In this document: piece after piece, positions 17,621 to 26,509 of the stretch
How positions within the stretch are numbered: the stretch's first letter is position 1
How the letters are laid out: the number at the start of each line of letters is the position of its first letter
Origin: Halorubrum aethiopicum
GTDB taxonomy: Archaea > Halobacteriota > Halobacteria > Halobacteriales > Haloferacaceae
Assembly (NCBI RefSeq): GCF_001542905.1
Contig: NZ_LOAJ01000001.1
Span: 2,356,001 to 2,420,000 of the forward strand
DNA: 64,000 nt
Reading direction: 5' to 3'
The notes under the pieces: generated by a model
Database searches by the model: none
Told to the model about the DNA's origin: nothing
The model's input: only the letters and a program-made list of their open reading frames with translations
Translations under genes and position numbers: made by a program

Positions 17621-19357
17621 ATGAGTACCGACGCGCCGAGCGACGCGGAGTCCGGATCGGATGCGACCGGCTCCGACGCCGACGCCGAGCCCGAGGCGTT
17701 CGTCGAGGCCTGCGAGCACCTCGTCGACCGGATCCTCGCGGGCGAGGTCGACCGGGAGAACCTCGAGTCCGCGAAGCTCGACGCCTGCTCGGAGTTCTCC
17801 TCGCCGAAGGTGCCGAAGAACACGGAGATACTCGATCACGCCCCCGCGGAGGCCCGCGACGACGTGATCGAGGTGGTCCGCCGCAAGCCGGTGCGGACCG
17901 CCTCCGGCGTCTCGCCCGTGGCGATCATGACCTCGCCGAAGCTCTGCCCGCACGGGAAGTGTCTCTACTGTCCCGGCGGGCCGGCCTCGGAGTTCTCCTC
18001 CGCGCAGTCGTACACGGGCCACGAGCCCGCCGCGGCCCGCGGCGAGCAGAACGACTACGACCCGTACGGCCAGGTCACGCTCCGGCTCGAACAGCTCCGG
18101 AAGATCGGCCACCCGGTCGACAAGGTGGAGCTGATCTTGATGGGCGGAACGATGACGGCGCGCTCACACGACTACCAGGAGTGGTTCGTCAAGCGCGCGC
18201 TCCAGGCGATGAACGACTACGACCTCGAGAAGGAACCGGAGCCCGCGGAGGGCGAGTCGTTCGCGACCGATCCCGAGGAGACCGAGTTCGAGTACCTCGA
18301 GGACGTGATCGCGGAGAACGAGACGAACGCGATCCGCAACATCGGGACGACCTTCGAGACGAAGCCCGACTGGTGTGACCCCGAGCAGATCGATCGGATG
18401 CTCGATCTCGGGGGAACGAAGGTGGAGGTGGGCGTCCAGACCACCTACGAGCGGATCAACCGCGAGATGCACCGCGGGCACGGCAACGAGGCCTCCCGCA
18501 ACGCCAACCGTCGCCTCCGCGACGCCGCGTTCAAGGTCGGCTTCCACATGATGCCGGGGCAGCCGGGGATGACCCGTGAGATGTGTCTCGAGGACTTCCG
18601 GCAGCTCTTCGAGAATCCCGCGTGGCGGCCCGACTACCTCAAGATCTACCCGACGCTCGTCGTCGGCGGCACCCGGGTCTACGACCGCTGGCGACGCGAC
18701 GACTTCGAGCCGCTCTCGAACGAAGAGGCCGCGGACCTCGTCGCCGAGGTCATGGACGTCATCCCGAAGTACACCCGGCTCCAGCGCGTTCAACGGGACA
18801 TCCCGGCCGACTTCATCGAGGGCGGCGTCTGGAAGTCGAACCTCCGACAGCTTGCCAGCCAGCGCGCGGCGGAGAAGGGGATCGTCCAGCGGGACATCCG
18901 CGCCCGCGAAGTCGGCCACAACGACGCCGACCCCGATCCCGACGACGTGGAGCTCGACGTGCTCACCTACGAGGCGGGCGGCGGGACGGAGCACTTCATC
19001 TCCTTCGAGGACCCCGTCCGCGACCTGCTCGTCGGGTTCTGTCGGCTGCGGTTCCCCTCCTTCTCGCCCGACCAGCCCGGCGCGCCCGGCACCGAGAGCG
19101 ACGCGATCCGCCGCGAGCTCGAGGACGCGGCCCTGGTCCGCGAGCTTCACGTGTACGGCAGCGAGGTCGCGCTCGGCGGCGACGGCGACTGGCAGCATCA
19201 GGGGTACGGCCGGAAGCTCATCGAGCGCGCCGAGGAGCTCGCCCGCGAGGCGGGCTACCGGAAGGCGGCGGTCATCTCCGGGATCGGCGCGCGCGAGTAC
19301 TACCGGACCAAGCTGGGGTACCACCAGGACGGGCCGTACGTCTCGAAGCGGCTGTAG
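17621..19357 (+). CDS. elp3: tRNA uridine-34 modifying radical SAM/GNAT enzyme Elp3
   Basis: A 578-residue archaeal Elp3 that installs carboxymethyl-type groups on U34 of tRNAs using acetyl-CoA and radical SAM chemistry. The radical SAM cluster cysteines are Cys109, Cys114 and Cys117 in LCPHGKCLYCPGGP. ILMGGTMTAR and GVQTTYERINREMHRGH are family signatures. The C-terminal GNAT domain is complete (HQGYGRKLIERAEELAREAGY, GIGAREYYRTKLGY). The N-terminal about 25 residues are an acidic extension. A TATA-like CTTAACC lies about 30 bp before the ATG. It is a single-copy housekeeping gene. Confidence 0.95.
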   Translation: MSTDAPSDAESGSDATGSDADAEPEAFVEACEHLVDRILAGEVDRENLESAKLDACSEFSSPKVPKNTEILDHAPAEARDDVIEVVRRKPVRTASGVSPVAIMTSPKLCPHGKCLYCPGGPASEFSSAQSYTGHEPAAARGEQNDYDPYGQVTLRLEQLRKIGHPVDKVELILMGGTMTARSHDYQEWFVKRALQAMNDYDLEKEPEPAEGESFATDPEETEFEYLEDVIAENETNAIRNIGTTFETKPDWCDPEQIDRMLDLGGTKVEVGVQTTYERINREMHRGHGNEASRNANRRLRDAAFKVGFHMMPGQPGMTREMCLEDFRQLFENPAWRPDYLKIYPTLVVGGTRVYDRWRRDDFEPLSNEEAADLVAEVMDVIPKYTRLQRVQRDIPADFIEGGVWKSNLRQLASQRAAEKGIVQRDIRAREVGHNDADPDPDDVELDVLTYEAGGGTEHFISFEDPVRDLLVGFCRLRFPSFSPDQPGAPGTESDAIRRELEDAALVRELHVYGSEVALGGDGDWQHQGYGRKLIERAEELAREAGYRKAAVISGIGAREYYRTKLGYHQDGPYVSKRL

Positions 19358-19402
19358 GAGGCGATCGAGGGACTTCGGCGACTCGGGTCGCCCGATCGGT
19401 CG

Positions 19403-19765
19403 TCACGAGTCCCTCTGCGTTTCGGCGACCCGAGCCACCAACTCGTTCACCGGGAAGTCGTCGTCGTAATCGAAGGACGCGAAGACCGCCTCGTACCGGT
19501 CCGACGAGAAGAGGAACACGACGATGTCGTCGAAGAACAGCGTCTGTGCGTTGTATCGAGTCCTCCCGACGAGTCGCTTGAAGTCGTCCCCCGTGACCTG
19601 GTTCGACATGATCAGTTGGTACGCCTCCTCCAGGTCCGTCTCCGAGTAGAGGTCCTCCACGTCGTCACGCATGTACTCGATCTCGAAGTTGATGTTCCGT
19701 AGATCGGCGACGACGCGGGGCGTGGGGCCCTCGAAAGTCAGGATCGCTTCGGCGATCGTCGACAT
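19403..19765 (-). CDS. hypothetical protein (120 aa)
   Basis: From the ATG at 19763-19765 the protein reads MSTIAEAILTFEGPTPRVVADLRNINFEIEY, contains an acidic helical region and ends FASFDYDDDFPVNELVARVAETQRDS. FFDDIVVFLFSSDRYEAVFASF looks like a paired beta-hairpin of a small alpha/beta fold. I do not recognise the family. It is divergent from rqcH (127 bp between starts) and convergent with elp3. An AT-rich stretch GGCGTAATAAATCGG at about 19782-19796 could serve as its TATA region. Confidence 0.65.
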   Translation of the reverse strand: MSTIAEAILTFEGPTPRVVADLRNINFEIEYMRDDVEDLYSETDLEEAYQLIMSNQVTGDDFKRLVGRTRYNAQTLFFDDIVVFLFSSDRYEAVFASFDYDDDFPVNELVARVAETQRDS

Positions 19766-19892
19766 GTTACGATCAGTTCTCGCCCGGCGTAATAAATCGG
19801 GTCGGAACGCATCGACGGAAAACGCGTTCCCGTTCCCCGTGACGACGGGTCGAACCCGACACGCCTTTTCCCGGCCCGCGTGTGGGGCCCGT

Positions 19893-22082
19893 ATGGACCC
19901 GAAGCGGGAGCTATCGAGCATCGACCTGGGCGCGCTCGTCACCGAACTCGGCCGGTACGAGGGCGCGAAGGTCGACAAGGCGTACCTCTACGACGACGAC
20001 CTGCTCCGGCTGAAGCTGCGGGACTTCGATCACGGCCGCGTCGAGCTCATGATCGAGGTCGGCGACGTGAAGCGCGCGCACGCCGCGGATCCAGAGCACG
20101 TCGCCGACGCGCCCGGCCGACCGCCCAACTTCGCGAAGATGCTGCGGAACCGGCTGTCCGGCGCGGACTTCGCCGGCGTCACCCAGTACGAGTTCGACCG
20201 GATCCTCACCTTCGAGTTCGAGCGCGAGGACGAGAACACGACGCTCGTCGCGGAGCTGTTCGGTCAGGGGAACGTGGCCGCGCTCGACGAGACCGGCGAG
20301 GTCGTCGGGTCGCTCTCGACCGTCCGCCTCAAGTCTCGCACCGTCGCGCCCGGCGCGCAGTACGAGTACCCCGCCTCCCGGCTCAACCCCCTGGACGTGA
20401 GCCTCGACGCGTTCGTCCGCCACATGAACGAGTCCGACACCGACGTGGTCCGGACGCTCGCCACCCAGCTCAACCTCGGCGGGCTCTACGCCGAGGAGGT
20501 GTGTTCCCGCGCGGGCGTCGAGAAGGAGACCCCGATCGACGAGGCGGACGAGGAGGTCTACCGCGCGCTCCACGACGCGCTCGGGCGCATCGCCGAGCAG
20601 CTCCGCTCCGGCGACATCGACCCGCGCGTCTACGAGGAGCCGCTCGAGGACTCGGAGCTCGACGACCCGGACGCGGACGGGGACCGCCCCGTCGTCGACG
20701 TCACTCCCTTCCCGCTGTCGGAGCGAGAGGGACTCCCGAGCGTCGGCTTCGACTCGTTCAACGCCGCCGTCGACGAGTACTTCTACCGGCTCGCGCGCGA
20801 CGACGCGGCGGAGGCCGACGCCCCCGCGGACGCCTCGGCGTCCCGTCCGGACTTCGAGGAGGAGATCGCCAAACAGGAGCGGATCATCGAACAACAGAAG
20901 GGCGCGATCGAGGGGTTCGAGGAGCAGGCGGAGACGGAACGCGAGCGCGCGGAGCTCGTGTACGCCCACTACGACCTCGTCGACGAGGTGCTCTCGACGG
21001 TCCGGGAGGCCCGCGAAAACGACGTCTCGTGGGACGAGATCGAGGAGACTCTCGAGACGGGCGCGGAACGCGGGATCGCGGCCGCGGAGGCCGTGGTCGA
21101 CGTCGACGGGAGCGCGGGGACGGTCACGGTCGAACTCGGCGAGGACGACCTCGCGGTCGAACTCGAGGCCGACGACGGCGTCGAGGTGAACGCCGACCGG
21201 CTCTACCGGGAGGCGAAGCGGATCGAGGAGAAGAAGGCGGGAGCCGAGGAGGCGATCGAGTCGACCCGGCGGGAGCTGGAGGCGGTCAAGGAGCGGAAAG
21301 CGGAGTGGGAGGCGGCCGACGAGGACGACGGCGGCGGCTCGCCGGAAGACGGCGAGGACGGAGAGGGCGACGGGGACGACGAACCGTACGAAACCGACTG
21401 GCTCTCCCGGTCGTCGATCCCGATCCGCAGTCCCGACGACTGGTACGAGCGGTTCCGCTGGTTCCACACCTCGACGGGTTACCTCGTCATCGGCGGGCGC
21501 AACGCCGACCAGAACGAGGAGTTGGTGAAGAAGTACATGGGGAACCACGACCGCTTCTTTCACACGCAGGCGCACGGCGGCCCGGTGACCCTCCTGAAGG
21601 CGGCCGGTCCCTCGGAGTCGGCGGACCCGGTCGACTTCTCGGAGGAGACGCTGCGGGAGGCCGCGCAGTTCGCGGTGTCGTACTCCTCGGACTGGAAGGA
21701 CGGCCGCGGCGCGGGCGACGCCTACATGGTCGAGCCCGACCAGGTGTCGAAGACGCCCGAGAGCGGCGAGTACATCGAGAAGGGGAGCTTCGTGATCCGC
21801 GGCGACCGCACCTACTTCGAGGACGTTCCCTGCCGGGTCGCCGTCGGCGTCCAGTGCGAGCCGGTCACCCGCGCCATCGGCGGGCCGCCGTCGGCGATCA
21901 CGGAGCGGGCGGCGACGAGCGTCACGCTGGAGCCGGGGATGTACGCGCAGAACGACGCCGCGATGATGGTCTACCGGACCCTGAAAGAGCGGTTCGCCGA
22001 CCAGTCGTTCGTGCGGAAGGTCGCGAGCGCGGACCGGCTCCAGGAGTTCCTGCCGCCGGGCGGCTCCGACCTCGTCGACTGA
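19893..22082 (+). CDS. rqcH: ribosome rescue protein RqcH/NEMF family
   Basis: A 729-residue NFACT protein that binds split 50S subunits carrying peptidyl-tRNA and promotes C-terminal tailing of stalled nascent chains. The N-terminal NFACT-N domain (SSIDLGALVTELGRYEGAKVDKAYL) is followed by helix-hairpin-helix and a long charged coiled coil (about 330-480, EEEIAKQERIIEQQKGAIEGFEEQAE). An acidic linker leads into the NFACT-R domain (DWYERFRWFHTSTGYLVIGGRNADQNEELVKKYM, with the conserved RNADQNE), and the C-terminus contains TERAATSVTLEPGMYAQNDAAM. The ATG at 19893 matches the family N-terminus (MDPKRELSSIDL). Confidence 0.93.
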   Translation: MDPKRELSSIDLGALVTELGRYEGAKVDKAYLYDDDLLRLKLRDFDHGRVELMIEVGDVKRAHAADPEHVADAPGRPPNFAKMLRNRLSGADFAGVTQYEFDRILTFEFEREDENTTLVAELFGQGNVAALDETGEVVGSLSTVRLKSRTVAPGAQYEYPASRLNPLDVSLDAFVRHMNESDTDVVRTLATQLNLGGLYAEEVCSRAGVEKETPIDEADEEVYRALHDALGRIAEQLRSGDIDPRVYEEPLEDSELDDPDADGDRPVVDVTPFPLSEREGLPSVGFDSFNAAVDEYFYRLARDDAAEADAPADASASRPDFEEEIAKQERIIEQQKGAIEGFEEQAETERERAELVYAHYDLVDEVLSTVREARENDVSWDEIEETLETGAERGIAAAEAVVDVDGSAGTVTVELGEDDLAVELEADDGVEVNADRLYREAKRIEEKKAGAEEAIESTRRELEAVKERKAEWEAADEDDGGGSPEDGEDGEGDGDDEPYETDWLSRSSIPIRSPDDWYERFRWFHTSTGYLVIGGRNADQNEELVKKYMGNHDRFFHTQAHGGPVTLLKAAGPSESADPVDFSEETLREAAQFAVSYSSDWKDGRGAGDAYMVEPDQVSKTPESGEYIEKGSFVIRGDRTYFEDVPCRVAVGVQCEPVTRAIGGPPSAITERAATSVTLEPGMYAQNDAAMMVYRTLKERFADQSFVRKVASADRLQEFLPPGGSDLVD

Positions 22083-22146
22083 GCCGCCCGGTCGCCACCC
22101 GCCGCCCGAGCGCGACCCTTTCAAGCCTCCGCGACCGAAGGCGACC

Positions 22147-22530
22147 ATGAGCTTCGAGTCCCTTCCCGAGGGGTGGCGGGTGTGGAACGAGGAGCCGAGC
22201 GGGCGGGCCATCCTCGTCTACCGGCCGGACGTCTTCGACGGCGACGACGTACCCGCCGAGTGTCTGCCGACGATCTACCTGACCAACGGCGCGCGGAACG
22301 CCCGGCCGGGGTCGGGCCAGTACGCGACCGACGAGTGGCACGTCGTGCTCTTCTTGGAGCCCGAGATCGAGGCGGTCGCGGAGACGCACGGGTCGCGCGA
22401 GGCGGGCGCGGACGCGGCCGTCGACGTCGCGGCGCGGTTCGCCGCCGGCGACGTGGACTACCGGGCGGCCTATCAGGTCCCCCGCGAGACGTACTTCGAG
22501 CGGCTCGACGACCTCGTCGGCGGGGACTGA
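22147..22530 (+). CDS. conserved haloarchaeal protein (127 aa)
   Basis: A 127-residue soluble protein beginning MSFESLPEGWRVWNEEPSGRAILVYRPDVFD and ending QVPRETYFERLDDLVGGD. AECLPTIYLTNGARNARPGSGQYATDEWHVVLFLEPEIEAVAE is the likely conserved core of an alpha/beta domain. From memory it resembles haloarchaeal DUF5820 proteins; that is not verified. It lies 64 bp after rqcH, with TTTCAAGCC before it acting as a possible promoter, and upstream of purF. Function unknown. Confidence 0.7.
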   Translation: MSFESLPEGWRVWNEEPSGRAILVYRPDVFDGDDVPAECLPTIYLTNGARNARPGSGQYATDEWHVVLFLEPEIEAVAETHGSREAGADAAVDVAARFAAGDVDYRAAYQVPRETYFERLDDLVGGD

Positions 22531-22636
22531 TCCGGCCGGGACCGAGCGTTCCCGCGGTCTCTCGTTTCACGCATGATGATCCATACTTGTGGATAATCTC
22601 GGCAGTATGTGAGGGCTCGAAAACCACGAACACGAG

Positions 22637-22646
22637 GGTTTTTATC
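22637..22646 (+). promoter_or_regulatory. purF TATA box
   Basis: GGTTTTTATC at 22637-22646 is a strong archaeal TATA element centred about 28 bp before the purF ATG at 22671. This predicts a leaderless or nearly leaderless purF transcript. Confidence 0.6.
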
Positions 22647-22670
22647 GATTCCCGTCCCAGGGTCGCGTAC

Positions 22671-24167
22671 ATGAACGCCGGTGGGGACCACGCCGACGAC
22701 GAGCCGCGAGAGAAGTGCGGCGTCGTCGGCGTCTCGCTCGCGGGGAGGGACGCCGCGCGGCCGTTGTACTACGCGCTGTACGCGCTCCAGCACCGCGGCC
22801 AGGAGTCGGCGGGGATCGTCACGCACGACGGCTTCCAGCAGCACAGCCACGTCGAGCGCGGGCTCGTCGGCGACGCCTTCGAGCCGGGCGACCTGGAGTC
22901 GCTCGCCGGCTCGACCGGGATCGGCCACGTCCGGTATCCGACGGCCGGCAGCCTCGACAAGAGCTGTGCGCAGCCGTTCTCGGTGTCGTTCAAGTCGGGG
23001 TCGCTGGGGCTCTCGCACAACGGGAACCTCGTGAACGCCGACGAGGTGCGCGAGGAACTGGCCGCGGCGGGCCACGCGTTCACCTCCGACGGCGACACGG
23101 AGGTGATCGCCCACGACCTCGCACGGAACCTGCTCGAGGAGGACCTCGTCCGCGCGGTCAAACACACGATGAACCGGATCCACGGCTCCTACTCGCTCGC
23201 GATCACCCACGACGACACCGTCCTCGGCGTGCGCGACCCGATGGGGAACCGCCCGCTGTGTATCGGCGAACTCGAGGACGGCTACGTGCTCGCCAGCGAG
23301 TCCGCCGCCATCGACACCCTCGACGGGGAGCTGATCCGCGACGTCCGCCCCGGCGAGCTCGTCGTCCTCGAGCCCGACGGCTCCGGCTACGACACCTACC
23401 AGCTCGTCGAGCGCGACTCGACGGCCCACTGCTTCTTCGAGCACGTCTACTTCGCGCGTCCCGACTCCGTGATCGACGGGGAGCTCGTCTACGAGGTCCG
23501 CCGCGAACTGGGCCGGAAGCTGTGGGAGGAGTCCGGCGTCGAGTCGGACGTGGTGATGCCCGTCCCCGACTCCGGGCGGGCGTTCGCCACCGGCTACGCC
23601 GACGCCGCCGCGGAGACGACGGCCGACGGGGCGGTCCGCGAGGACGAGGGCGGCATCGAGTTCGCCGAGGGGCTGATGAAGAACCGGTACGTCGGCCGGA
23701 CGTTCATCATGCCGACGCAGGACGAGCGCGAGCGCGCGGTCCGGCTGAAGCTCAACCCGATCAGATCGACCGTCGAGGGGAAGTCGGTCACCATCATCGA
23801 CGACTCCATCGTCCGCGGGACGACCTCGACGCAGCTCGTCGAGCTGGTTCGCGAGGCGGGCGCGGAGGAGGTCCACCTCCGGATCGGTGCACCGCCGATC
23901 GTCGCGCCGTGTTACTTCGGGATCGACATGGCGACCCGCGACGAGCTCATCGCGTCCGACAAGTCGACGGAGGAGATCCGCGACCGGATCGAGGCCGACT
24001 CGCTGTCGTACCTCTCGATCGACGCGGTCGCGGAGGCGCTCGACGCGAGCCGGGCCGACCTCTGTCTCGGCTGCGTGACCGGCGAGTACCCCTTCGACGT
24101 CGAGGGCGAGGCGACCGACCGGCCGGTCGACGCGCCGCCCGCGGACGTGACGGCCGCGGACGACTGA
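22671..24167 (+). CDS. purF: amidophosphoribosyltransferase
   Basis: A 498-residue enzyme for the first committed step of purine synthesis (PRPP plus glutamine to phosphoribosylamine). The N-terminal nucleophile is Cys16 in EKCGVVGVSLAGRD, so a short propeptide must be removed. The glutaminase domain contains LQHRGQESAGIVTHDG and GHVRYPTAGS. The PRPP site is VTIIDDSIVRGTTSTQLVEL. Cysteines in AHCFFEHVYFARPDS, VAPCYFGID and DLCLGCVTGEYPF match the Bacillus-type enzyme that carries a regulatory [4Fe-4S] cluster. A tandem 16-bp repeat array begins over its stop codon. Confidence 0.95.
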   Translation: MNAGGDHADDEPREKCGVVGVSLAGRDAARPLYYALYALQHRGQESAGIVTHDGFQQHSHVERGLVGDAFEPGDLESLAGSTGIGHVRYPTAGSLDKSCAQPFSVSFKSGSLGLSHNGNLVNADEVREELAAAGHAFTSDGDTEVIAHDLARNLLEEDLVRAVKHTMNRIHGSYSLAITHDDTVLGVRDPMGNRPLCIGELEDGYVLASESAAIDTLDGELIRDVRPGELVVLEPDGSGYDTYQLVERDSTAHCFFEHVYFARPDSVIDGELVYEVRRELGRKLWEESGVESDVVMPVPDSGRAFATGYADAAAETTADGAVREDEGGIEFAEGLMKNRYVGRTFIMPTQDERERAVRLKLNPIRSTVEGKSVTIIDDSIVRGTTSTQLVELVREAGAEEVHLRIGAPPIVAPCYFGIDMATRDELIASDKSTEEIRDRIEADSLSYLSIDAVAEALDASRADLCLGCVTGEYPFDVEGEATDRPVDAPPADVTAADD

Positions 24168-24238
24168 ACCGATCGACGGCTGAACCGGCCGACGACTGAA
24201 TCAGCCGACGACCATATCGGCCGACGACCGAACCTCCG
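24159..24238. repeat. five 16-bp tandem repeats spanning the purF stop codon
   Basis: Units at 24159-24174, 24175-24190, 24191-24206, 24207-24222 and 24223-24238 follow GACGACTGAATCGGCC with small variation. The first unit holds the purF TGA stop, and units two and three keep the TGA. The same 16-bp unit recurs at the stop of the BCCT transporter gene (62349-62396). Confidence 0.75.
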
Positions 24239-24336
24239 AAGCGGTCGTCCGGATCCTCCGCCGGAGGACGCCCCGCGTTCCCGCTCCGGCGGAACGTATC
24301 GGGAGCTTAAATACGGCGACCGTTCGACATGCGCGT

Positions 24337-25028
24337 ATGACAGCGAACGCCGACGAGGCGTCGATGAGTCGCCGCCGACTCCTCCGAGCGGGCGGTGCGA
24401 GCGCCGCGGCGGCGGCGGGGATCGCCGCGGGGACCGGAACCGCAGCCGCCCAGTACGACGGCTGGCTGGACGACGTGAGCAACTACGACGGCACCCACGA
24501 CTACCGGGGCCAAGACGAGGTCACGGTCGAGGTCGGCGCGGGCGATACCGGGTTGCTCTTCGCGCCGGCGGCGATCCTGATCGATCCCGGCACGACCGTG
24601 GTGTGGGAGTGGACCGGTCGAGGCGGCGCGCACAACGTCGTCGCGAACGACGAGACGTTCGACAGCGGCGAGACGGTCAACGAGGAGGGGTACACCTTCG
24701 AGTACACCTTCGAGGACGCGAGCGAGGGGGACGTCTTCAACTACCTCTGTGTGCCCCACGAGGCGGTCGGGATGAAGGGGTCGGTCGCGATCGGCAGCGT
24801 CGACGACGACCTCGTGAGCACGGGCGGTGGCGGCAGCGGTGGAGGCGGCGGGGGGGCAGCAGCGGTGGTGGAGGCGGTGGCGGCGAGGGCGACGGTGGTG
24901 GAGGCGACGGAGGCGAGGGGCTCTCCGCGGGCGACCTCGGCGCGCTCGCGCTCGGTCTCGGCGTCGCCGGCTCACTCCTCGTGCCGCTGTTCTACGCGGC
25001 CCACCGCAAGGCGGAGAAGAACCGGTAG
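24337..25028 (+). pseudogene. halocyanin-like copper protein, frameshifted at a G7 tract
   Basis: A blue-copper protein with a twin-arginine signal (SRRRLLRAGGASAAAAAGIAAG) and a plastocyanin domain with a full ligand set: His in GGAHNVV, Cys and His in YLCVPHEAV, Met in GMKG. A Gly/Ser-rich linker should lead to a C-terminal membrane anchor (LGALALGLGVAGSLLVPLF plus basic AHRKAEKNR), as in membrane-bound halocyanins. The anchor is in a different frame. At about 24850-24856 a run of seven Gs throws the frame, and the original reading continues into a spurious arginine-rich tail to 25131. Eight (or five) Gs would restore the anchor at 25028. This may be a sequencing error, a real mutation or a phase-variable tract. 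Confidence 0.8.
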
Positions 25029-25118
25029 CGCGGCGGATCCGGGCCTCCCGGACCGTCGACGGGACCCCGGTCGAACGCGCCGTTTTTCCCTACTGTCGCC
25101 CGGTTCCCCGTCACGCCG

Positions 25119-25679
25119 TCAGAACGCGTGATACAGCATGACGTAGACGCCGATCCCCATCGCGAAGGAGACGAGCCAGAGGAGCGCGGCGACGAAGCCG
25201 ACCTGCGCGTGGCGGGTGTGATACAGCTCCTCATAGGGACGGGTGGCCGCGAGGAACAGCGCGTGGAAGACGAAGGGGATACAGACGATCGCGAACAGGA
25301 TGTGGATCGCGAGAAACGGGAGGTAGAGGTAGGTGTAAGCGACCTCCGGGCCGGGGAACTCCGCGGTTCCGACGAGTATCAGCCGGTAGAGGTAGCCGGC
25401 GAGGAACGCCGAGAAGAGCGCGAACGACGCCAGCATGAACGCCCGGTGTCGCCGGACGTTTCCGCGGGAGATCGCGCGCCAGCCGAGGAGGATCGTGGCG
25501 ATCGCGGTCGCGGAGATCGCGGCGTTCAGGTGCGGGATCGCGGCGAGCGCCGCGTCGCTCGCTCGGGGGAGGAGACCGCTCGGGATGGCCCCGCCGACGG
25601 CGCCGAAGACGAGCGCGAGCGAGACGACGGAGGCGACGGCGGTCAGTGCCGGGACGTTCTCGCGGGCCCACTCTCGCAT
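25119..25679 (-). CDS. DUF420 membrane protein
   Basis: About 186 residues from the ATG at 25677-25679 (MREWARENVPALTAVASVV). An in-frame ATG at 25706 would add nine residues. Five helices are visible, with the DUF420 pattern of conserved histidines: IPHLNAAI, RRHRAFML, FLAIHILFAIVCIPFVFHALFLA and YHTRHAQVG. These proteins accompany haem-copper oxidases and are thought to help oxidase assembly. No oxidase genes lie here, but it is adjacent to and convergent with a halocyanin, a likely electron donor to such oxidases. Confidence 0.85.
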   Translation of the reverse strand: MREWARENVPALTAVASVVSLALVFGAVGGAIPSGLLPRASDAALAAIPHLNAAISATAIATILLGWRAISRGNVRRHRAFMLASFALFSAFLAGYLYRLILVGTAEFPGPEVAYTYLYLPFLAIHILFAIVCIPFVFHALFLAATRPYEELYHTRHAQVGFVAALLWLVSFAMGIGVYVMLYHAF

Positions 25680-25844
25680 GGATCGTGGATCGGTCCGGAG
25701 GGGCAAACCGGTGCCGGTCCCGGCGTGGAGGGCCGCCGCCGATGCGGCCCGCGTCCGCCGGTGTCATCGGTCGTCACCCCGGTATCGAATGGAAGGGCTT
25801 TTAATCTGGGACGGGGTACGACGAGACGCGACAGAACGCAGCGA

Positions 25845-25929
25845 GCGTGGGTAGCCAAGCCAGGCCAACGGCGCAGCGTTGAGGGCGCTGTCCTGTAGAG
25901 GTCCGCCGGTTCAAATCCGGTCCCACGCA
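25845..25929 (+). tRNA. tRNA-Leu (anticodon GAG)
   Basis: An 85-nt cloverleaf. The acceptor arm GCGTGGG (25845-25851) pairs with CCCACGC (25922-25928), and the discriminator A is at 25929. The anticodon stem GCAGCG/CGCTGT encloses the loop TTGAGGG with anticodon GAG, which reads CTC and CTT leucine codons. A long variable arm follows, as expected for class II Leu, then the T arm GCCGG TTCAAAT CCGGT. CCA is not encoded. An upstream TTTTAATC at about 25799-25806 is the likely TATA box. Confidence 0.95.
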
Positions 25930-26163
25930 TCGCACGGCGGCACACCCGCCACACCGATGCACGGTGTTGTCTCTACGACAGCACCCACGCACAATTCCTA
26001 CGGACGCCACGCGAGTAGTGGCGACGCCGTTGTGTCTCTTCGAGGTCTTATAAACGGACGAGCGGCGTTGACGACGACCGGCTTTTCGTTGCTAGCGCGG
26101 AAGCCAATCATCAGTCCTCGGGCGTTCATGTGTCGTTTCTGACGTGGTAACCGGTAATCACCT

Positions 26164-26387
26164 CCAAAGCCCCAGTCGCGAGGCGGGCGCACACTCGTTG
26201 CGCTCCTCGTTCGCGTTGCTCACTGCGGTGCTTACGTCGTCTGCGCCCGCCTCGCGACTGCCCCTTTGAGTCCCACCCACCCGCCCCCACACCTCACGCC
26301 TCCCCAGCCTCGCCGCTCACGCTTTCCAAGCGCTCGCGGCGTCCCTCGCGGGCCCCTCGCGCCCTATCGGGCGCTCGGAGGCGCGCC
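26164..26387 (+). repeat. structured dispersed element, copy A
   Basis: This copy starts CCAAAGCCCCAGTCG and contains a 19-bp perfect inverted repeat (26173-26191 with 26242-26260). Then come GCGGTGCTTACGTCG in the loop, CTGCCCCTTTGAGTCCCACC, TCACGCCTCCCCAGCCTCGC, a hairpin, CGTCCCTCGCGGG, a GCGCCC/GGGCGC hairpin and GGCGCGCC. The same ordered blocks recur at 28449-28760 (minus) and 35542-35831 (plus). The rest of the 580-bp gap shows no gene: 25930-26163 is featureless apart from a moderately AT-rich stretch, and 26388-26509 carries the gatE promoter (CCCTTTTAGTCC, about 30 bp before the ATG). Confidence 0.75.
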
Positions 26388-26509
26388 ACCGCCTTGTTGA
26401 CCTATATACCACGTCGCCGGCAGAGGTCCGTGACCCTCGCTCCCACGGTCGCTCGCCGTCACCCGCGAACTGCCACCCTTTTAGTCCCGCCGTGCCGGAG
26501 TGAGCCGTA

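Noticed and set aside
19880-22211. Long open frames overlapping rqcH on both strands
   Set aside because: Arg/Ala-rich shadow translations without domain signals; rqcH is unambiguous.
25998-26192. A 64-codon minus-strand ORF ending in copy A
   Set aside because: Its GFGG-type peptide comes from the conserved CTGGGGCTTTGG block of the repeat; no other coding sign.
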